Part shown: positions 52,327 through 61,463 of the stretch, in pieces | Layout of the letters: each line of letters begins with the position of its first letter | How positions within the stretch are numbered: the first letter of the stretch is position 1 | The notes under the pieces: generated by a model | Told to the model about the DNA's origin: nothing | The model's database searches: none | What the model saw: only the letters and a program-made list of their open reading frames with translations | Assembly (NCBI GenBank): GCA_026192395.1 | Contig: WACF01000001.1 | Location: 800,977 to 864,976 of the forward strand | Length of the DNA: 64,000 bases | DNA from: Proteobacteria bacterium 005FR1 | Lineage (GTDB): Bacteria > Pseudomonadota > Gammaproteobacteria > Pseudomonadales > Cellvibrionaceae | Direction: 5' to 3' | Made by a program: the position numbers and the translations under genes

Positions 52327-54854
52327 CGGACATGTCGCACCAGAATCAGATCCCCAAGAATGAAGAGGAGCGCCGCGCACAGGAAGCGCGACTCGCCAAG
52401 CCCTGGGAAGCACCGCCGGGCTGGCGTTACTGGTCGGCAGTGAACAACACCGAGGTCGGACTCTGGTATACCGTCGGCGCTTTCATCTTTTTTCTGTTTG
52501 CCGGCGTGCTGGCGCTGCTGATGCGCACCCAACTCTCGGTGCCGGGAAACGATTTCCTTTCGGCGGAAACCTACAACCAGTTCTTCACCCTGCACGGATC
52601 GATCATGATGTTCCTGTTCGGGGTGCCGATTTTCGAAGCCTTTTCCATCATGATCCTGCCGCAGATTCTCGGCGCGCGGGATCTTCCCTTCCCTCGCCTG
52701 TCCGCTTACGGATTCTGGTGTTTCGTGATTGGCGGCATCTTCGTCTGTGGCTCGGTCTTTTTTGACGCGGCTCCGCGCGGGGGCTGGTTCATGTACCCGC
52801 CACTCACCACCAAATACCAGGAAGGTATCGGCGCGGATATCTGGTTGCTTGGATTGTCCTTCATCGAAATTGCCTCGATTGCCGCAGCGGTGGAGTTGAT
52901 CGTCGGCGTGCTCAAGACGCGTCCGCCGGGCATGCGCATCAACATGATTCCTCTCTATGCCTGGTATGTGCTGGTGGTTGCCGGGATGATCCTGTTCGCC
53001 TTCCCTCCCCTGATTGCGGGCGACCTGCTGCTGGAGATGGAACGCGCCTTCGACTGGCCCTTCTTCGATCCCGATCGCGGTGGGGATCCCTTGTTCTGGC
53101 AGCATCTGTTCTGGATCTTCGGCCATCCGGAGGTCTACATCATTTTTCTTCCGGCCATTGCGCTGGTCGCGATGATCGTTCCGACGTTTGCCCAGCGGCC
53201 CATCGTCGGCTACACCTGGGTAGTGCTGGCGGCGGTCGGCACCGGCTTTGTCAGCTTCGGCCTCTGGGTGCATCACATGTACACCACCGGGCTGCCGGGC
53301 ATATCGCTGTCTTTTTTCTCTGCCGCTTCTGAAGCGGTGGCGATTCCCACCGGCGTGCAGATTTTCTGCTTTCTTGCCACCGCGTTGGCGGGGAAGTTCG
53401 TTCGCAACGTGGCAATGTTGTTCGTTACCGGAGCGCTGGCGATTTTCGTCATCGGCGGTCTCACCGGTGTGATGGTAGCCGTTGCGCCCTTCGACTTTCA
53501 GGTGCACGACACCTACTTCGTGGTGGCGCACCTGCATTATGTTCTGATTGGCGGTGTGCTGTTTCCAGTGTCCGCGGGCCTGTACTACTTCTATCCCATG
53601 GTTACCGGCAAAACCCTGTCGGAAAAAACCGGACAAGTGGCTTTCTGGTTTATGTTCATCGGCTTCAACGTGGCTTTCATGCCGATGCATCTGAGCGGAT
53701 TACTGGGGATGCCACGACGGGTATTCACCTACATGGACGCACCGGGCTACGACATTCTGAACATGACGTCGACCGTTGGCGCTTACGTTCTGGCCGCGGG
53801 TTTTGCCTGCCTTGTCTATGAAGTGGTTCGGCCAAAGAAGAATCAGCCTTATGCGAAGCGCAATCCCTGGAATGCCGGCACACTGGAATGGATGGCGGAA
53901 ATGCCGGCAAAGCCCTGGGGCGCGCGAACCATTCCCCTGGTAAAAAGCCGGTATCCGCTTTGGGATCAACCGAACTTCCTCGACGATGTGGACAATGGCC
54001 GTTTCTATCTTCCCGATGCGGAGGAAGGCAAGCGGGAAACCATGATCAGCACCAGCATTGACGCGGTGCCCATCCAGTGTCTGCGGGTTCCCGGACCCAC
54101 CTTCAAAACCTTCTGGGCGGCGATGTTCACCGGTGGCTTTTTTATCTTCGCCACCTACAAGTGGTACACGGCGGCAATGATCAGCGCCGCCCTGGCGCTC
54201 GCCGCGATCCTCTACTGGCTCTGGACCGGAACCGCCAAGATTCCCGAGAAAAGGGAAAAGCATGTGGGACTCGGCATGACGCTGCCGCTGTATGGCTCCG
54301 GCTCACAATCGGTCGGCTGGTGGGCGATGTTCATCACCATGGTCGCGGATGTCACCGCCTTCCTGGGCCTGGTGTTCGGCTATTTTTTCTATTGGACAGT
54401 CAATGAGGATTTTCCCCCGGCCTCGGCCTCCGGCCCCGGCTTTGGCTGGCCCCTTCTCGCGGCAGGGATCTTGCTCGGCTCCTGGATCATGACCGTGCTG
54501 GCCCGACGCTGGAACAGACAGGCCCGAAGTGGCGCCTTCTACAGCGCGCTTGTCACTGCGATCGTGTTCGCCACTGCCGGGATTGCGGCGCTTGCCGCGG
54601 GGCCCTGGCTGGCCGACATGGATCCCGTGAGCCATGTATACCCGGCCACTGTCTGGATCCTGGTGATCTGGACCGCTCTGCACCTGGGGTTGGGTGTGAT
54701 CATGCAGCTGTACTGCATGGCCAGACGCTTCGCCGGCCGAATGACCTTCGAATACGACATCGACATTCAGAACGTGACCTTGTACTGGCACTTCATGGCT
54801 ATCACAGTCCTGGTGACAACGGCGGTCATCGGCGGCTTTCCGTTACTGACCTAA
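52323..54854 (+). CDS. Cytochrome c oxidase subunit I fused to subunit III (caa3/CtaDE)
   Basis: 843 aa. The subunit I part (~20-560) carries the haem a and haem-Cu ligands: HGSIMMFL, WQHLFWIFGHPEVYIIFLP with the His-Tyr pair and Glu, HHMYTTG, and HDTYFVVAHLHYV. This marks the A-family proton-pumping type. The C-terminal ~250 residues are a subunit III-like domain (WTALHLGLGVIMQLYCMARRFAG). Fusion of I and III occurs in some caa3 oxidases. No separate subunit III gene or assembly factor is visible nearby, though both may be elsewhere. Confidence 0.92.
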   Translation: MTDMSHQNQIPKNEEERRAQEARLAKPWEAPPGWRYWSAVNNTEVGLWYTVGAFIFFLFAGVLALLMRTQLSVPGNDFLSAETYNQFFTLHGSIMMFLFGVPIFEAFSIMILPQILGARDLPFPRLSAYGFWCFVIGGIFVCGSVFFDAAPRGGWFMYPPLTTKYQEGIGADIWLLGLSFIEIASIAAAVELIVGVLKTRPPGMRINMIPLYAWYVLVVAGMILFAFPPLIAGDLLLEMERAFDWPFFDPDRGGDPLFWQHLFWIFGHPEVYIIFLPAIALVAMIVPTFAQRPIVGYTWVVLAAVGTGFVSFGLWVHHMYTTGLPGISLSFFSAASEAVAIPTGVQIFCFLATALAGKFVRNVAMLFVTGALAIFVIGGLTGVMVAVAPFDFQVHDTYFVVAHLHYVLIGGVLFPVSAGLYYFYPMVTGKTLSEKTGQVAFWFMFIGFNVAFMPMHLSGLLGMPRRVFTYMDAPGYDILNMTSTVGAYVLAAGFACLVYEVVRPKKNQPYAKRNPWNAGTLEWMAEMPAKPWGARTIPLVKSRYPLWDQPNFLDDVDNGRFYLPDAEEGKRETMISTSIDAVPIQCLRVPGPTFKTFWAAMFTGGFFIFATYKWYTAAMISAALALAAILYWLWTGTAKIPEKREKHVGLGMTLPLYGSGSQSVGWWAMFITMVADVTAFLGLVFGYFFYWTVNEDFPPASASGPGFGWPLLAAGILLGSWIMTVLARRWNRQARSGAFYSALVTAIVFATAGIAALAAGPWLADMDPVSHVYPATVWILVIWTALHLGLGVIMQLYCMARRFAGRMTFEYDIDIQNVTLYWHFMAITVLVTTAVIGGFPLLT

Positions 54855-54870
54855 GGCGACACAGTTTGGA

Positions 54871-55293
54871 ATGAGCGAAAATACCGAGGATAGCGAAATC
54901 ACCGTCAGACCCGAACTGCGGGAGCTTCCCGAGCGGCGCGAAAGTCTCTGGCTGCTTATTCTCGGTCCGTTGATCTGGTCCGCGCATTTTTTACTGTCCT
55001 ACATCACGGCGGCTGTCTGGTGCGCCAAGGTGGCGGGCCGTACCGGTTCGCTGTCCTGCGCCCGCCTTGCCATTGCAGTATTCACTCTGCTGGCGCTATC
55101 CGGCATCGGGCTCACCGCCTGGGGTGCCTGGCGCCGTCACAAATATGGGCGGGCCACCGTGCCTCACGATCTGAACACCGCCGCCGACCGTCATCGTTTC
55201 CTCGGCTTTGCCACCTTGCTGCTATGCGGACTCAGTTTTGTTGGTACAGCCTATGTGGCGCTTGGCATAGTGTTCTTCCAGAGCTGTGAGTGA
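54871..55293 (+). CDS. Small membrane protein of the oxidase operon
   Basis: 140 aa with three membrane helices and a charged N-terminus (PELRELPERRESLWLLILGPLIWSAHF). It lies 16 bp after the fused oxidase gene. Its PLIWSAHFLLSYITAAVWC segment recurs in uncharacterised proteins beside caa3 oxidases. It may be an accessory subunit or assembly protein (inference). Confidence 0.75.
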   Translation: MSENTEDSEITVRPELRELPERRESLWLLILGPLIWSAHFLLSYITAAVWCAKVAGRTGSLSCARLAIAVFTLLALSGIGLTAWGAWRRHKYGRATVPHDLNTAADRHRFLGFATLLLCGLSFVGTAYVALGIVFFQSCE

Positions 55294-55297
55294 ATCC

Positions 55298-56551
55298 ATG
55301 GCCAGTCGGTTGCGGCACATCGACGCCAGACTGAAGGCACTTGCCCTCTGGAAGCGGGGTATCGCCTGGTTGCTCTCATTCGCACTATTGTTTGGGGTCG
55401 GCGGTTTTATCTTCGCCTGGATCGGCTTTGCGCCGGTCTCCGCGAGCGCCGGTCACTGGCCGGTTACCGACTGGTTTCTGCATTGGGCGATGCGCAACGC
55501 AGTGGAGCTTCGATCGCTGGGCACCGAAGCGCCTCCTTCCCTGGACGATCCCGCTCTGGTGCTCAAGGGTGCCGGTCATTATGCCACCGGTTGCGCACCC
55601 TGCCATGGGGCTCCCGGCCAGGAGCGCCCGATGATTCCCGGCCAGATGACACCCCATCCGCCCTACCTGCCGCCAAGGATTCCCCGGTGGGAAGCACAGG
55701 AGCTGTTCTGGATTGTCAGGCACGGCATCAAATTCACGGGCATGCCCGCCTGGCCGACCCAGCAGCGAAAGGACGAAGTCTGGGCGATGGTGGCTTTTCT
55801 GCAGCGACTGCCGGACATGGACGAAGCCACTTACCGCGAGCTGGCCTTCGGGCCACGTGCTGAATCCGCTCAGCCGCCGCCTTTTGCGCGGCTCGGCGGA
55901 ACGCCCGGGGAAAGCCTGGAAAAGATCGTGGCGAACTGCGCCCGCTGTCATGGCAGCGAAGGCGCTGGCCGGGGCAGCGGTGCTTTCCCGATTCTTGCGG
56001 ACCAGAGTGAAGCCTATCTCTACGCCAGCTTGCGGGCCTATGCCCGCGGGGAGCGTCATAGTGGTGTGATGGAACCGATTGCATCGGCGCTGGCCCCCCA
56101 AGCCATGCTGGATCTGGCCGGCTACTATGCAGACCAGCCCGAAGCCGAGGCAGAAATCGCCAGTGGCAAGCCCTCCTCTCACGAGTTCGCCGCTTCCGAG
56201 CTTTCCCCTCCCGAGCTTTCCCCTTCCGAGCCGTCCCTTTCCGAGCTCTCCCCTTCCGAGCTCTCCGGAAAGGCGAATGCGATTGACCGTGGTCGCTCTA
56301 TTGCCGAAGACGGCATCCCGGGTGAAGGCATTCCCGCCTGCGTCGACTGCCATGGTCCTGGCGATCAGCTGCGCAACGTCTACTATCCGGAGCTGTCCGG
56401 GCAATATGGGGATTATCTTTACCTGCAACTGAGTCTGTTCAAGTCCGGCAAACGCGGCGGCACACCTTATGCGCACATCATGCACAGCGTGGCGAAGCGG
56501 CTCACCGAAGAACAGATGCGTGATCTGGCCGCGTTTTACGCCTCTCTTTGA
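55298..56551 (+). CDS. Membrane-anchored tri-haem cytochrome c
   Basis: 417 aa from ATG 55298; GTG 55286, which overlaps the previous stop, is the other candidate. An N-terminal membrane helix (~19-42) is followed by three c-haem domains with CAPCH, CARCH and CVDCH. The first has TGMPAW as distal Met and the others follow the c4-like pattern. A low-complexity Ser-Glu-Leu-Pro hinge (~300-320) joins the last domain. As the last gene of the operon it probably feeds electrons to the CuA/haem c of subunit II. Its first domain is close to the cytochrome part of the protein at 29397. Confidence 0.87.
   Translation: MASRLRHIDARLKALALWKRGIAWLLSFALLFGVGGFIFAWIGFAPVSASAGHWPVTDWFLHWAMRNAVELRSLGTEAPPSLDDPALVLKGAGHYATGCAPCHGAPGQERPMIPGQMTPHPPYLPPRIPRWEAQELFWIVRHGIKFTGMPAWPTQQRKDEVWAMVAFLQRLPDMDEATYRELAFGPRAESAQPPPFARLGGTPGESLEKIVANCARCHGSEGAGRGSGAFPILADQSEAYLYASLRAYARGERHSGVMEPIASALAPQAMLDLAGYYADQPEAEAEIASGKPSSHEFAASELSPPELSPSEPSLSELSPSELSGKANAIDRGRSIAEDGIPGEGIPACVDCHGPGDQLRNVYYPELSGQYGDYLYLQLSLFKSGKRGGTPYAHIMHSVAKRLTEEQMRDLAAFYASL
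56196..56268 (+). repeat. Tandem 15-bp repeat coding a Ser-Glu-Leu-Ser-Pro hinge
   Basis: Five imperfect units of ttccgagctytcccc encode SELSP repeats between the second and third haem domains of the cytochrome. The repetition at DNA level suggests recent slippage, and the hinge would make the last haem domain mobile. Confidence 0.75.
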
Positions 56552-56625
56552 ACAGGCGATGACGCCGGTCATGTCGAGAGCCGATGATGTTTTCTAGACT
56601 GCGCGGGTAAGTCACAGGAGTCGTC

Positions 56626-57546
56626 ATGAGTCACTTTCAGAACATTCTCTTTGTGGGTCAGGCGCTGCCCGGCGAGACAGCCGCTTTGCGACAGGCGCTG
56701 GCGCTCGGCGAGGGGGGCGCGCGCTTTTCCGCCCTGGTCCTGTGCCCGCCTCTGCCGAATTCACTGAGCGCTTATCGCGAGCGCTATCGGCAGTTCCTCG
56801 CCGATGAGCTGCGCAAGGACATCAAAGACCTGGGACACGCATCACCCGGGGCGGTGGATATTCAGGTAGTCAGTGGTCGAGCACCGGCCGTCAAGGTGGT
56901 CGGGGAAGTACTCGACCGAGGTTGCGATCTGGTGGTGAAGCAGGTGGAAGCCACTGCACGGGGCAGAGGCTTTCGCTCGCTGGACATGAATCTGCTGCGC
57001 GATTGCCCTTGTCCGCTGTGGCTGTGCCGAAAAGCCGCGGACGATGGCACCGCCCACGGAAAAATTGCGGTCGCAATCGATCCGCACGCCGAGACCGATG
57101 AAGAGAAAGCGCTCAGCTACGATCTGCTGAGGCTCGGCCGAGTTCTTGCCGACCGTGAACACAACCGTCAATTGCACGTGGTTGGCTGTGGGGAGCTCGC
57201 CTACGAAGAGTACCTGCGCAACAGTGTCTTCAGTCGAGTCACCGACGACGACGTGATTGCAGCGAGTCTGAGTGTGCAGCGCCACGACCGCACACATCTG
57301 GAGACTCTGGTCAACGCCTCAGGCATCGCCGGCGACGTAAAGATCGACCTTCTTCGCGGAGAACCCGACCAACGAATCCCCGAGTACATCGCTGACAACG
57401 AGATCGGCTTGCTGGTGATGGGCACAGTGGCGAGGACCGGTATTCCGGGCTTTGTCATTGGCAACACCGCAGAAAACCTCTTGCAGAAAATCGATTGTTC
57501 GCTGCTGGCGGTCAAGCCCAGAGGCTTCGTCTCGCCACTGGGCTGA
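56626..57546 (+). CDS. Tandem universal stress protein
   Basis: 306 aa with two USP domains. The second has the ATP-type ending (VMGTVARTGIPGFVIGNTAENLLQKIDCSLLAVKP), i.e. G-x2-G-x9-G(S/T). The first half is more divergent (LRDCPCPLWLCRK). It resembles E. coli UspE in layout. It precedes a CPA2 antiporter by 85 bp on the same strand; USPs near antiporters are common. Confidence 0.88.
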   Translation: MSHFQNILFVGQALPGETAALRQALALGEGGARFSALVLCPPLPNSLSAYRERYRQFLADELRKDIKDLGHASPGAVDIQVVSGRAPAVKVVGEVLDRGCDLVVKQVEATARGRGFRSLDMNLLRDCPCPLWLCRKAADDGTAHGKIAVAIDPHAETDEEKALSYDLLRLGRVLADREHNRQLHVVGCGELAYEEYLRNSVFSRVTDDDVIAASLSVQRHDRTHLETLVNASGIAGDVKIDLLRGEPDQRIPEYIADNEIGLLVMGTVARTGIPGFVIGNTAENLLQKIDCSLLAVKPRGFVSPLG

Positions 57547-57631
57547 TATCACCCGATCGGCAAGCCTGCGGTCGCTTCCATCAGCATCAGGCCAGTAGCG
57601 TCCGTCAGCCTCAACCAGCAAGTAAGCTGTC

Positions 57632-59296
57632 ATGGACTTCGTGCACGCCTCCCTCTTCTACGAACTCACCGCCCTGCTCGCCCTGGCGGCAGCGCTCGGC
57701 TTCGCGGGCATGCTGTTGCGCCAGCCGATGGTGGTCAGTCTGATCGCGGTGGGCGTGCTCGCGGGCCCGTCGGGGCTGGATCTGGTGCGGTCGCGGGAGA
57801 ATGTCGAGCTGCTCGCGGAACTTGGCATCGCCGTACTGCTGTTTCTGGTAGGCCTGAAGCTCGACATTAAACTGATTCGAACACTTGGGCCGGTGGCATT
57901 GGCCACCGGCCTCGGTCAGGTGGCGTTCACTTCGCTGTTCGGATTCTTTCTCGGTCTCGCGCTGGGGCTCGATACCGTCACGTCCGTCTATGTGGCCGTG
58001 GCACTGACCTTTTCGAGCACCATCATCATCGTCAAGTTGCTCTCGGACAAACGGGAGGTGGACTCGCTGCATGGGCGGATTGCGATCGGTTTTCTGATCG
58101 TCCAGGATGTGGTGGTGGTCATCGCGATGATCGTGCTGTCGGGTCTCGGAATCGGCCAGAGCGCAGCCGACAGCGCGGGTCCTTCCTCACTGGGCGGAAT
58201 TTTTATTTCCGGCGTGTTTCTGATCGCTTTCGTCTGGCTGTTCGTCCGCTACGCCGCCAACCCGCTTATGCGGCGGGTGGCCCGCTCCCCGGAGTTGCTG
58301 ATCATCGCTGCAATCGGCTGGGCGGCGATAATGGCCAGCATCGCCAACTACCTCGGTCTGAGCAAGGAACTCGGCGGCTTGCTGGCCGGCGTCGCCCTCG
58401 CTTCGACGCCGTTCCGCGAAGGGACGGTTGCCCGCCTTTCCCCGTTGCGGGATTTTCTGCTGTTATTCTTCTTCATCGAACTGGGCTCGCAACTGGACCT
58501 CGGACTGCTCGGTGATCAGATCGATACGGCGCTGGTCTTCTCCGTCTTCGTCCTGATCGGCAACCCGCTGATTGTGATGGCAATCATGGGGCTTATGGGC
58601 TACCGCAAACGGACCGGTTTTCTCGCCGGTCTGACTGTGGCGCAGATCAGCGAGTTCTCTCTGATCTTCGTCGCGATGGGAATGGAGATCGGACACCTCG
58701 ATGCCGAGGCCCTGGGGCTGGTTACGCTGGTGGGTCTGATTACCATCGCGCTGTCGGTTTACATGATCACCTACTCCCACCATCTCTACCGCTGGCTGGA
58801 GCCGGTGCTGGATGTATTCGAAGGATCCAAGCCCTATCGCGAGTTGATGAACGACAGACAAACGCTGGAGACTCCCTGCGACGTAGTGCTGTTCGGATTG
58901 GGGCGTTACGGCAATGCCATTGCGGAACAGTTGCGGCGACGGGGAATGTGCGTGCTGGCGGTGGATTTCAATCCCGAGGAAGTACGCCGTTGGCGGCGAC
59001 TTGGATTGAACGCGGTTTACGGCGATGCCAGCGATCAGAACTTCATCGCCTCACTGGATATCAACCGGGTACCGCTGGTGATTTCCGCCATGCCCCAGCA
59101 CGATTTGGGGCTGACGCATGAAGATCCGCGGATTGCCCTGATCGAAGCGCTCAAACAGCAAGATTATCCGGGCAAAATTGTGGTTTCCGCGCATCGTTCC
59201 AGCGAGGTGGAGACCCTGCGGGCGAGCGGTGCCCACGTGGTGTTGTCGCCCTTCATCGATGCCGCGGAACTGGCGGTGGAGAAAATCCAGATTTAG
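57632..59296 (+). CDS. CPA2-family cation/proton antiporter with TrkA-N domain
   Basis: 554 aa. About 12 membrane helices (~5-390) have the CPA2 core with ALTFSSTIIIVKLL and LLAGVALAS. The C-terminal ~150 residues are a NAD-binding RCK/TrkA-N domain with GLGRYGNAIAEQL. It resembles KefB/KefC and RosB. It likely exchanges K+ or Na+ for H+ with nucleotide control. The stop is 17 bp from that of the convergent NhaP2-like gene. Confidence 0.89.
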   Translation: MDFVHASLFYELTALLALAAALGFAGMLLRQPMVVSLIAVGVLAGPSGLDLVRSRENVELLAELGIAVLLFLVGLKLDIKLIRTLGPVALATGLGQVAFTSLFGFFLGLALGLDTVTSVYVAVALTFSSTIIIVKLLSDKREVDSLHGRIAIGFLIVQDVVVVIAMIVLSGLGIGQSAADSAGPSSLGGIFISGVFLIAFVWLFVRYAANPLMRRVARSPELLIIAAIGWAAIMASIANYLGLSKELGGLLAGVALASTPFREGTVARLSPLRDFLLLFFFIELGSQLDLGLLGDQIDTALVFSVFVLIGNPLIVMAIMGLMGYRKRTGFLAGLTVAQISEFSLIFVAMGMEIGHLDAEALGLVTLVGLITIALSVYMITYSHHLYRWLEPVLDVFEGSKPYRELMNDRQTLETPCDVVLFGLGRYGNAIAEQLRRRGMCVLAVDFNPEEVRRWRRLGLNAVYGDASDQNFIASLDINRVPLVISAMPQHDLGLTHEDPRIALIEALKQQDYPGKIVVSAHRSSEVETLRASGAHVVLSPFIDAAELAVEKIQI

Positions 59297-59313
59297 CCGA
59301 TGCGGAGGAGTTA

Positions 59314-61050
59314 TCAGCCGGGTTCGGCGGCAGAACGAATCTTCAGGCCCACCTGAAAAATCGCCCCATGCACAATTTGCCGCACCACGAATTCCACATT
59401 GCCGACCCGTACCCGATCGCCTACCACCGCCTTGCCGTGGAAGCGCCGGCCGACAAATTCCGCCAGCGACTGGCGCTTCTCGTCATCGCTCAGGGGAACG
59501 TTGTAGAAGCTCGCCACATCCGCCAGCAAAGTATCGCCGCGCAAGGAAAATTGCCCGAAGAACTCACTGGCCCGCAGATAGGAAGCGGTGGGCAACTTCT
59601 GGAACAGTGGCGACAAATCGGTAAGGTCGTGCGTCTGGGTCAGAAGAATCAAATGATCTTCCGGTTTCAGATCCACACTGGCGTTGGATTCGATGAACTC
59701 CCCCTTGCGCACCACACCGATCAGACGCGTGTCCTTCGGTAGCGGTAAACGATCGACCATGTAGGCGTCGGCGGGACTGCCCGCGTGAACCTTATAGGCC
59801 ACCAGTTCGCAACCGGCGCGACCGGGCACCCCGAGGCTGAGCTGCTGAAATTCGTCGATATGCGGAGGCACTTCGAGCTTCAGCCACCGCGCCAGCGGCG
59901 CAATGGTCCAACCCTGCAAGATCAGCGACATCAACACGACGAAGAAGGTTATCTCGAAGTAGACGTCGCTGTTTTCCAAGCCGGAGAGATATGGAAACAA
60001 GGCGAGGATGATCGGCACCGCGCCCTTCAGTCCGACCCAGCTGACGAAGGCCTGCTCACGCCAGGGGAAGCGGAACGGAGCGAGGCACAGCAGCACTGCG
60101 GCGGGACGGGCAACGAAGACCAGCACCCCTGCGATGATCAATCCGGGCACCACCACATCGAGCAGATCGGAGGGTGTCACCAGCAAGCCGAGAATCAGGA
60201 ACATGCCGATCTGGCTGATCCACGCCATGCCGTCGTGAAAGCGCCGGATGTCATGCACGTAGTTGAGCGGCCGATTGGCCAGCACCAGACCCATCACGTA
60301 TACCGCGAGGAAGCCACTGCCACCGAGCAGGTTGGCCAGGCTGAAGAAAGCAATGCCGGTGGCGATTACCAGCAGAGGGTAAAGCGACAAAGGCAGGGAC
60401 AGGCGATTTACCTGCCAGCCGAGACCCCAGCCGCCGACGCCGCCGATGGCCAGGCCGAGGCCCATTTGGCGGACGAACTCTCCCACCATCGCCCAGCCGG
60501 AGGTCTCAGCCTCTGTGCCAAGCAGGCCGACCAGTGTAATGGTAAGGAAGATCGCCATCGGATCGTTGGTGCCCGACTCGATTTCCAAGGTGGCGCCGCT
60601 GCGCTCCTTCAGCTCCAAACCCGCAGAATGAAGTAGCCCGAATACCGCCGCAGCGTCGGTGGAACCGACGATGGCGCCAATCAGAAATCCCTCGAGCCAT
60701 GACCAGCCAAGCACATCGGCCGCGACCGCGCCCACGATGCCGGCGGTAATCGCCACACCCACTGTAGCCAGCGTCAATGCCGGTGCGAGTCCGACACGGA
60801 AACTGCTGACATGGGTGCGCAGACCACCATCGAGAAGAATGACCGCCAGCGCCAGGTTGCCGATCAGGAAAGCAGTATCGAAATCGTGAAATTGAATACC
60901 GCCCGGCCCTTCTTCCCCGGCCAGCATTCCCAACAGCAGGAATAACAACAACGAAGGCGCGCCCACCCGACGGGACAGGATACTGGTAAGAATGCTCAGC
61001 ACCGCCAGAATGGCGCCAAACAAAATCACCTGATAAATCCCCGTTATCAT
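59314..61050 (-). CDS. nhaP2: K+/H+ antiporter of the NhaP2 (CvrA) type
   Basis: 578 aa, matching NhaP2 length. Membrane part ~1-390 with LLFLLLGMLAGEEGPGGI and the conserved GSTDAAAVFGLL and ESGTNDPMAIFL segments (Asp for ion exchange). A cytoplasmic RCK_C/TrkA-C domain follows (LPLPKDTRLIGVVRKGEF), then a CorC/HlyC-type domain (~500-578). In Vibrio NhaP2 exchanges K+ for H+ at alkaline or high K+ conditions. Confidence 0.92.
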   Translation of the reverse strand: MITGIYQVILFGAILAVLSILTSILSRRVGAPSLLLFLLLGMLAGEEGPGGIQFHDFDTAFLIGNLALAVILLDGGLRTHVSSFRVGLAPALTLATVGVAITAGIVGAVAADVLGWSWLEGFLIGAIVGSTDAAAVFGLLHSAGLELKERSGATLEIESGTNDPMAIFLTITLVGLLGTEAETSGWAMVGEFVRQMGLGLAIGGVGGWGLGWQVNRLSLPLSLYPLLVIATGIAFFSLANLLGGSGFLAVYVMGLVLANRPLNYVHDIRRFHDGMAWISQIGMFLILGLLVTPSDLLDVVVPGLIIAGVLVFVARPAAVLLCLAPFRFPWREQAFVSWVGLKGAVPIILALFPYLSGLENSDVYFEITFFVVLMSLILQGWTIAPLARWLKLEVPPHIDEFQQLSLGVPGRAGCELVAYKVHAGSPADAYMVDRLPLPKDTRLIGVVRKGEFIESNASVDLKPEDHLILLTQTHDLTDLSPLFQKLPTASYLRASEFFGQFSLRGDTLLADVASFYNVPLSDDEKRQSLAEFVGRRFHGKAVVGDRVRVGNVEFVVRQIVHGAIFQVGLKIRSAAEPG

Positions 61051-61078
61051 TCCTGCATTCCCATTCGCTTGGCCCGCA

Positions 61079-61370
61079 TCAGCGGCTCAGAACAACATCA
61101 ACCCGCACCATCTCGTGCTCCGTCGTTTTGACGGGCATGAATCCCTGCACAATTGTTTTCGCCGAAAGTGACAGTGCGCGGCGCCTCATCACCGTGTGCA
61201 CGGCGGGGGGTTTCACCGCAAGGAGCGACCCGCGCGCGCAAACAGCTTTCCGGGAGAACCGCTGAAAATAGCGGCGCGATGACACTGGAGGCAGGCGCTA
61301 CGGCAATCTGTTCTGCCGCTGCGGACAGAGAGAGAAGACTGGCGAAAAAGAAGACGGAAATCAGCTTCAC
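61079..61370 (-). CDS. Possible small exported protein, perhaps frameshifted
   Basis: The 413-bp gap 61051-61463 holds no recognised gene. On the minus strand ATG 61370 begins a clear signal peptide (MKLISVFFFASLLSLSAAAEQ) that runs to a stop at 61098. After about residue 35 a neighbouring frame (to 61079) looks more gene-like in codon use, with TIVQGFMPVKTTEHEMVRVDVVLSR. This suggests one small periplasmic protein with a frame change near 61250-61290, or a chance ORF. No family recognised. Confidence 0.35.
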
Positions 61371-61463
61371 GGCGTCAGCGAACTAGGATACGGGCGCCAC
61401 ATACTGACGGGAGATCGCGGCGGAAGCAAGTGATTCGGCCCGCCAGCGATCTGCACAGGAAGC

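Noticed and set aside
52305-53690. A 461-aa minus-strand frame rich in His and Gln
   Set aside because: It lies antisense to the oxidase subunit I gene, whose haem ligands are all conserved, so it is a shadow frame.
59785-60636. A 283-aa plus-strand frame
   Set aside because: It is antisense to the NhaP2-type antiporter, whose ion-exchange motifs are intact.
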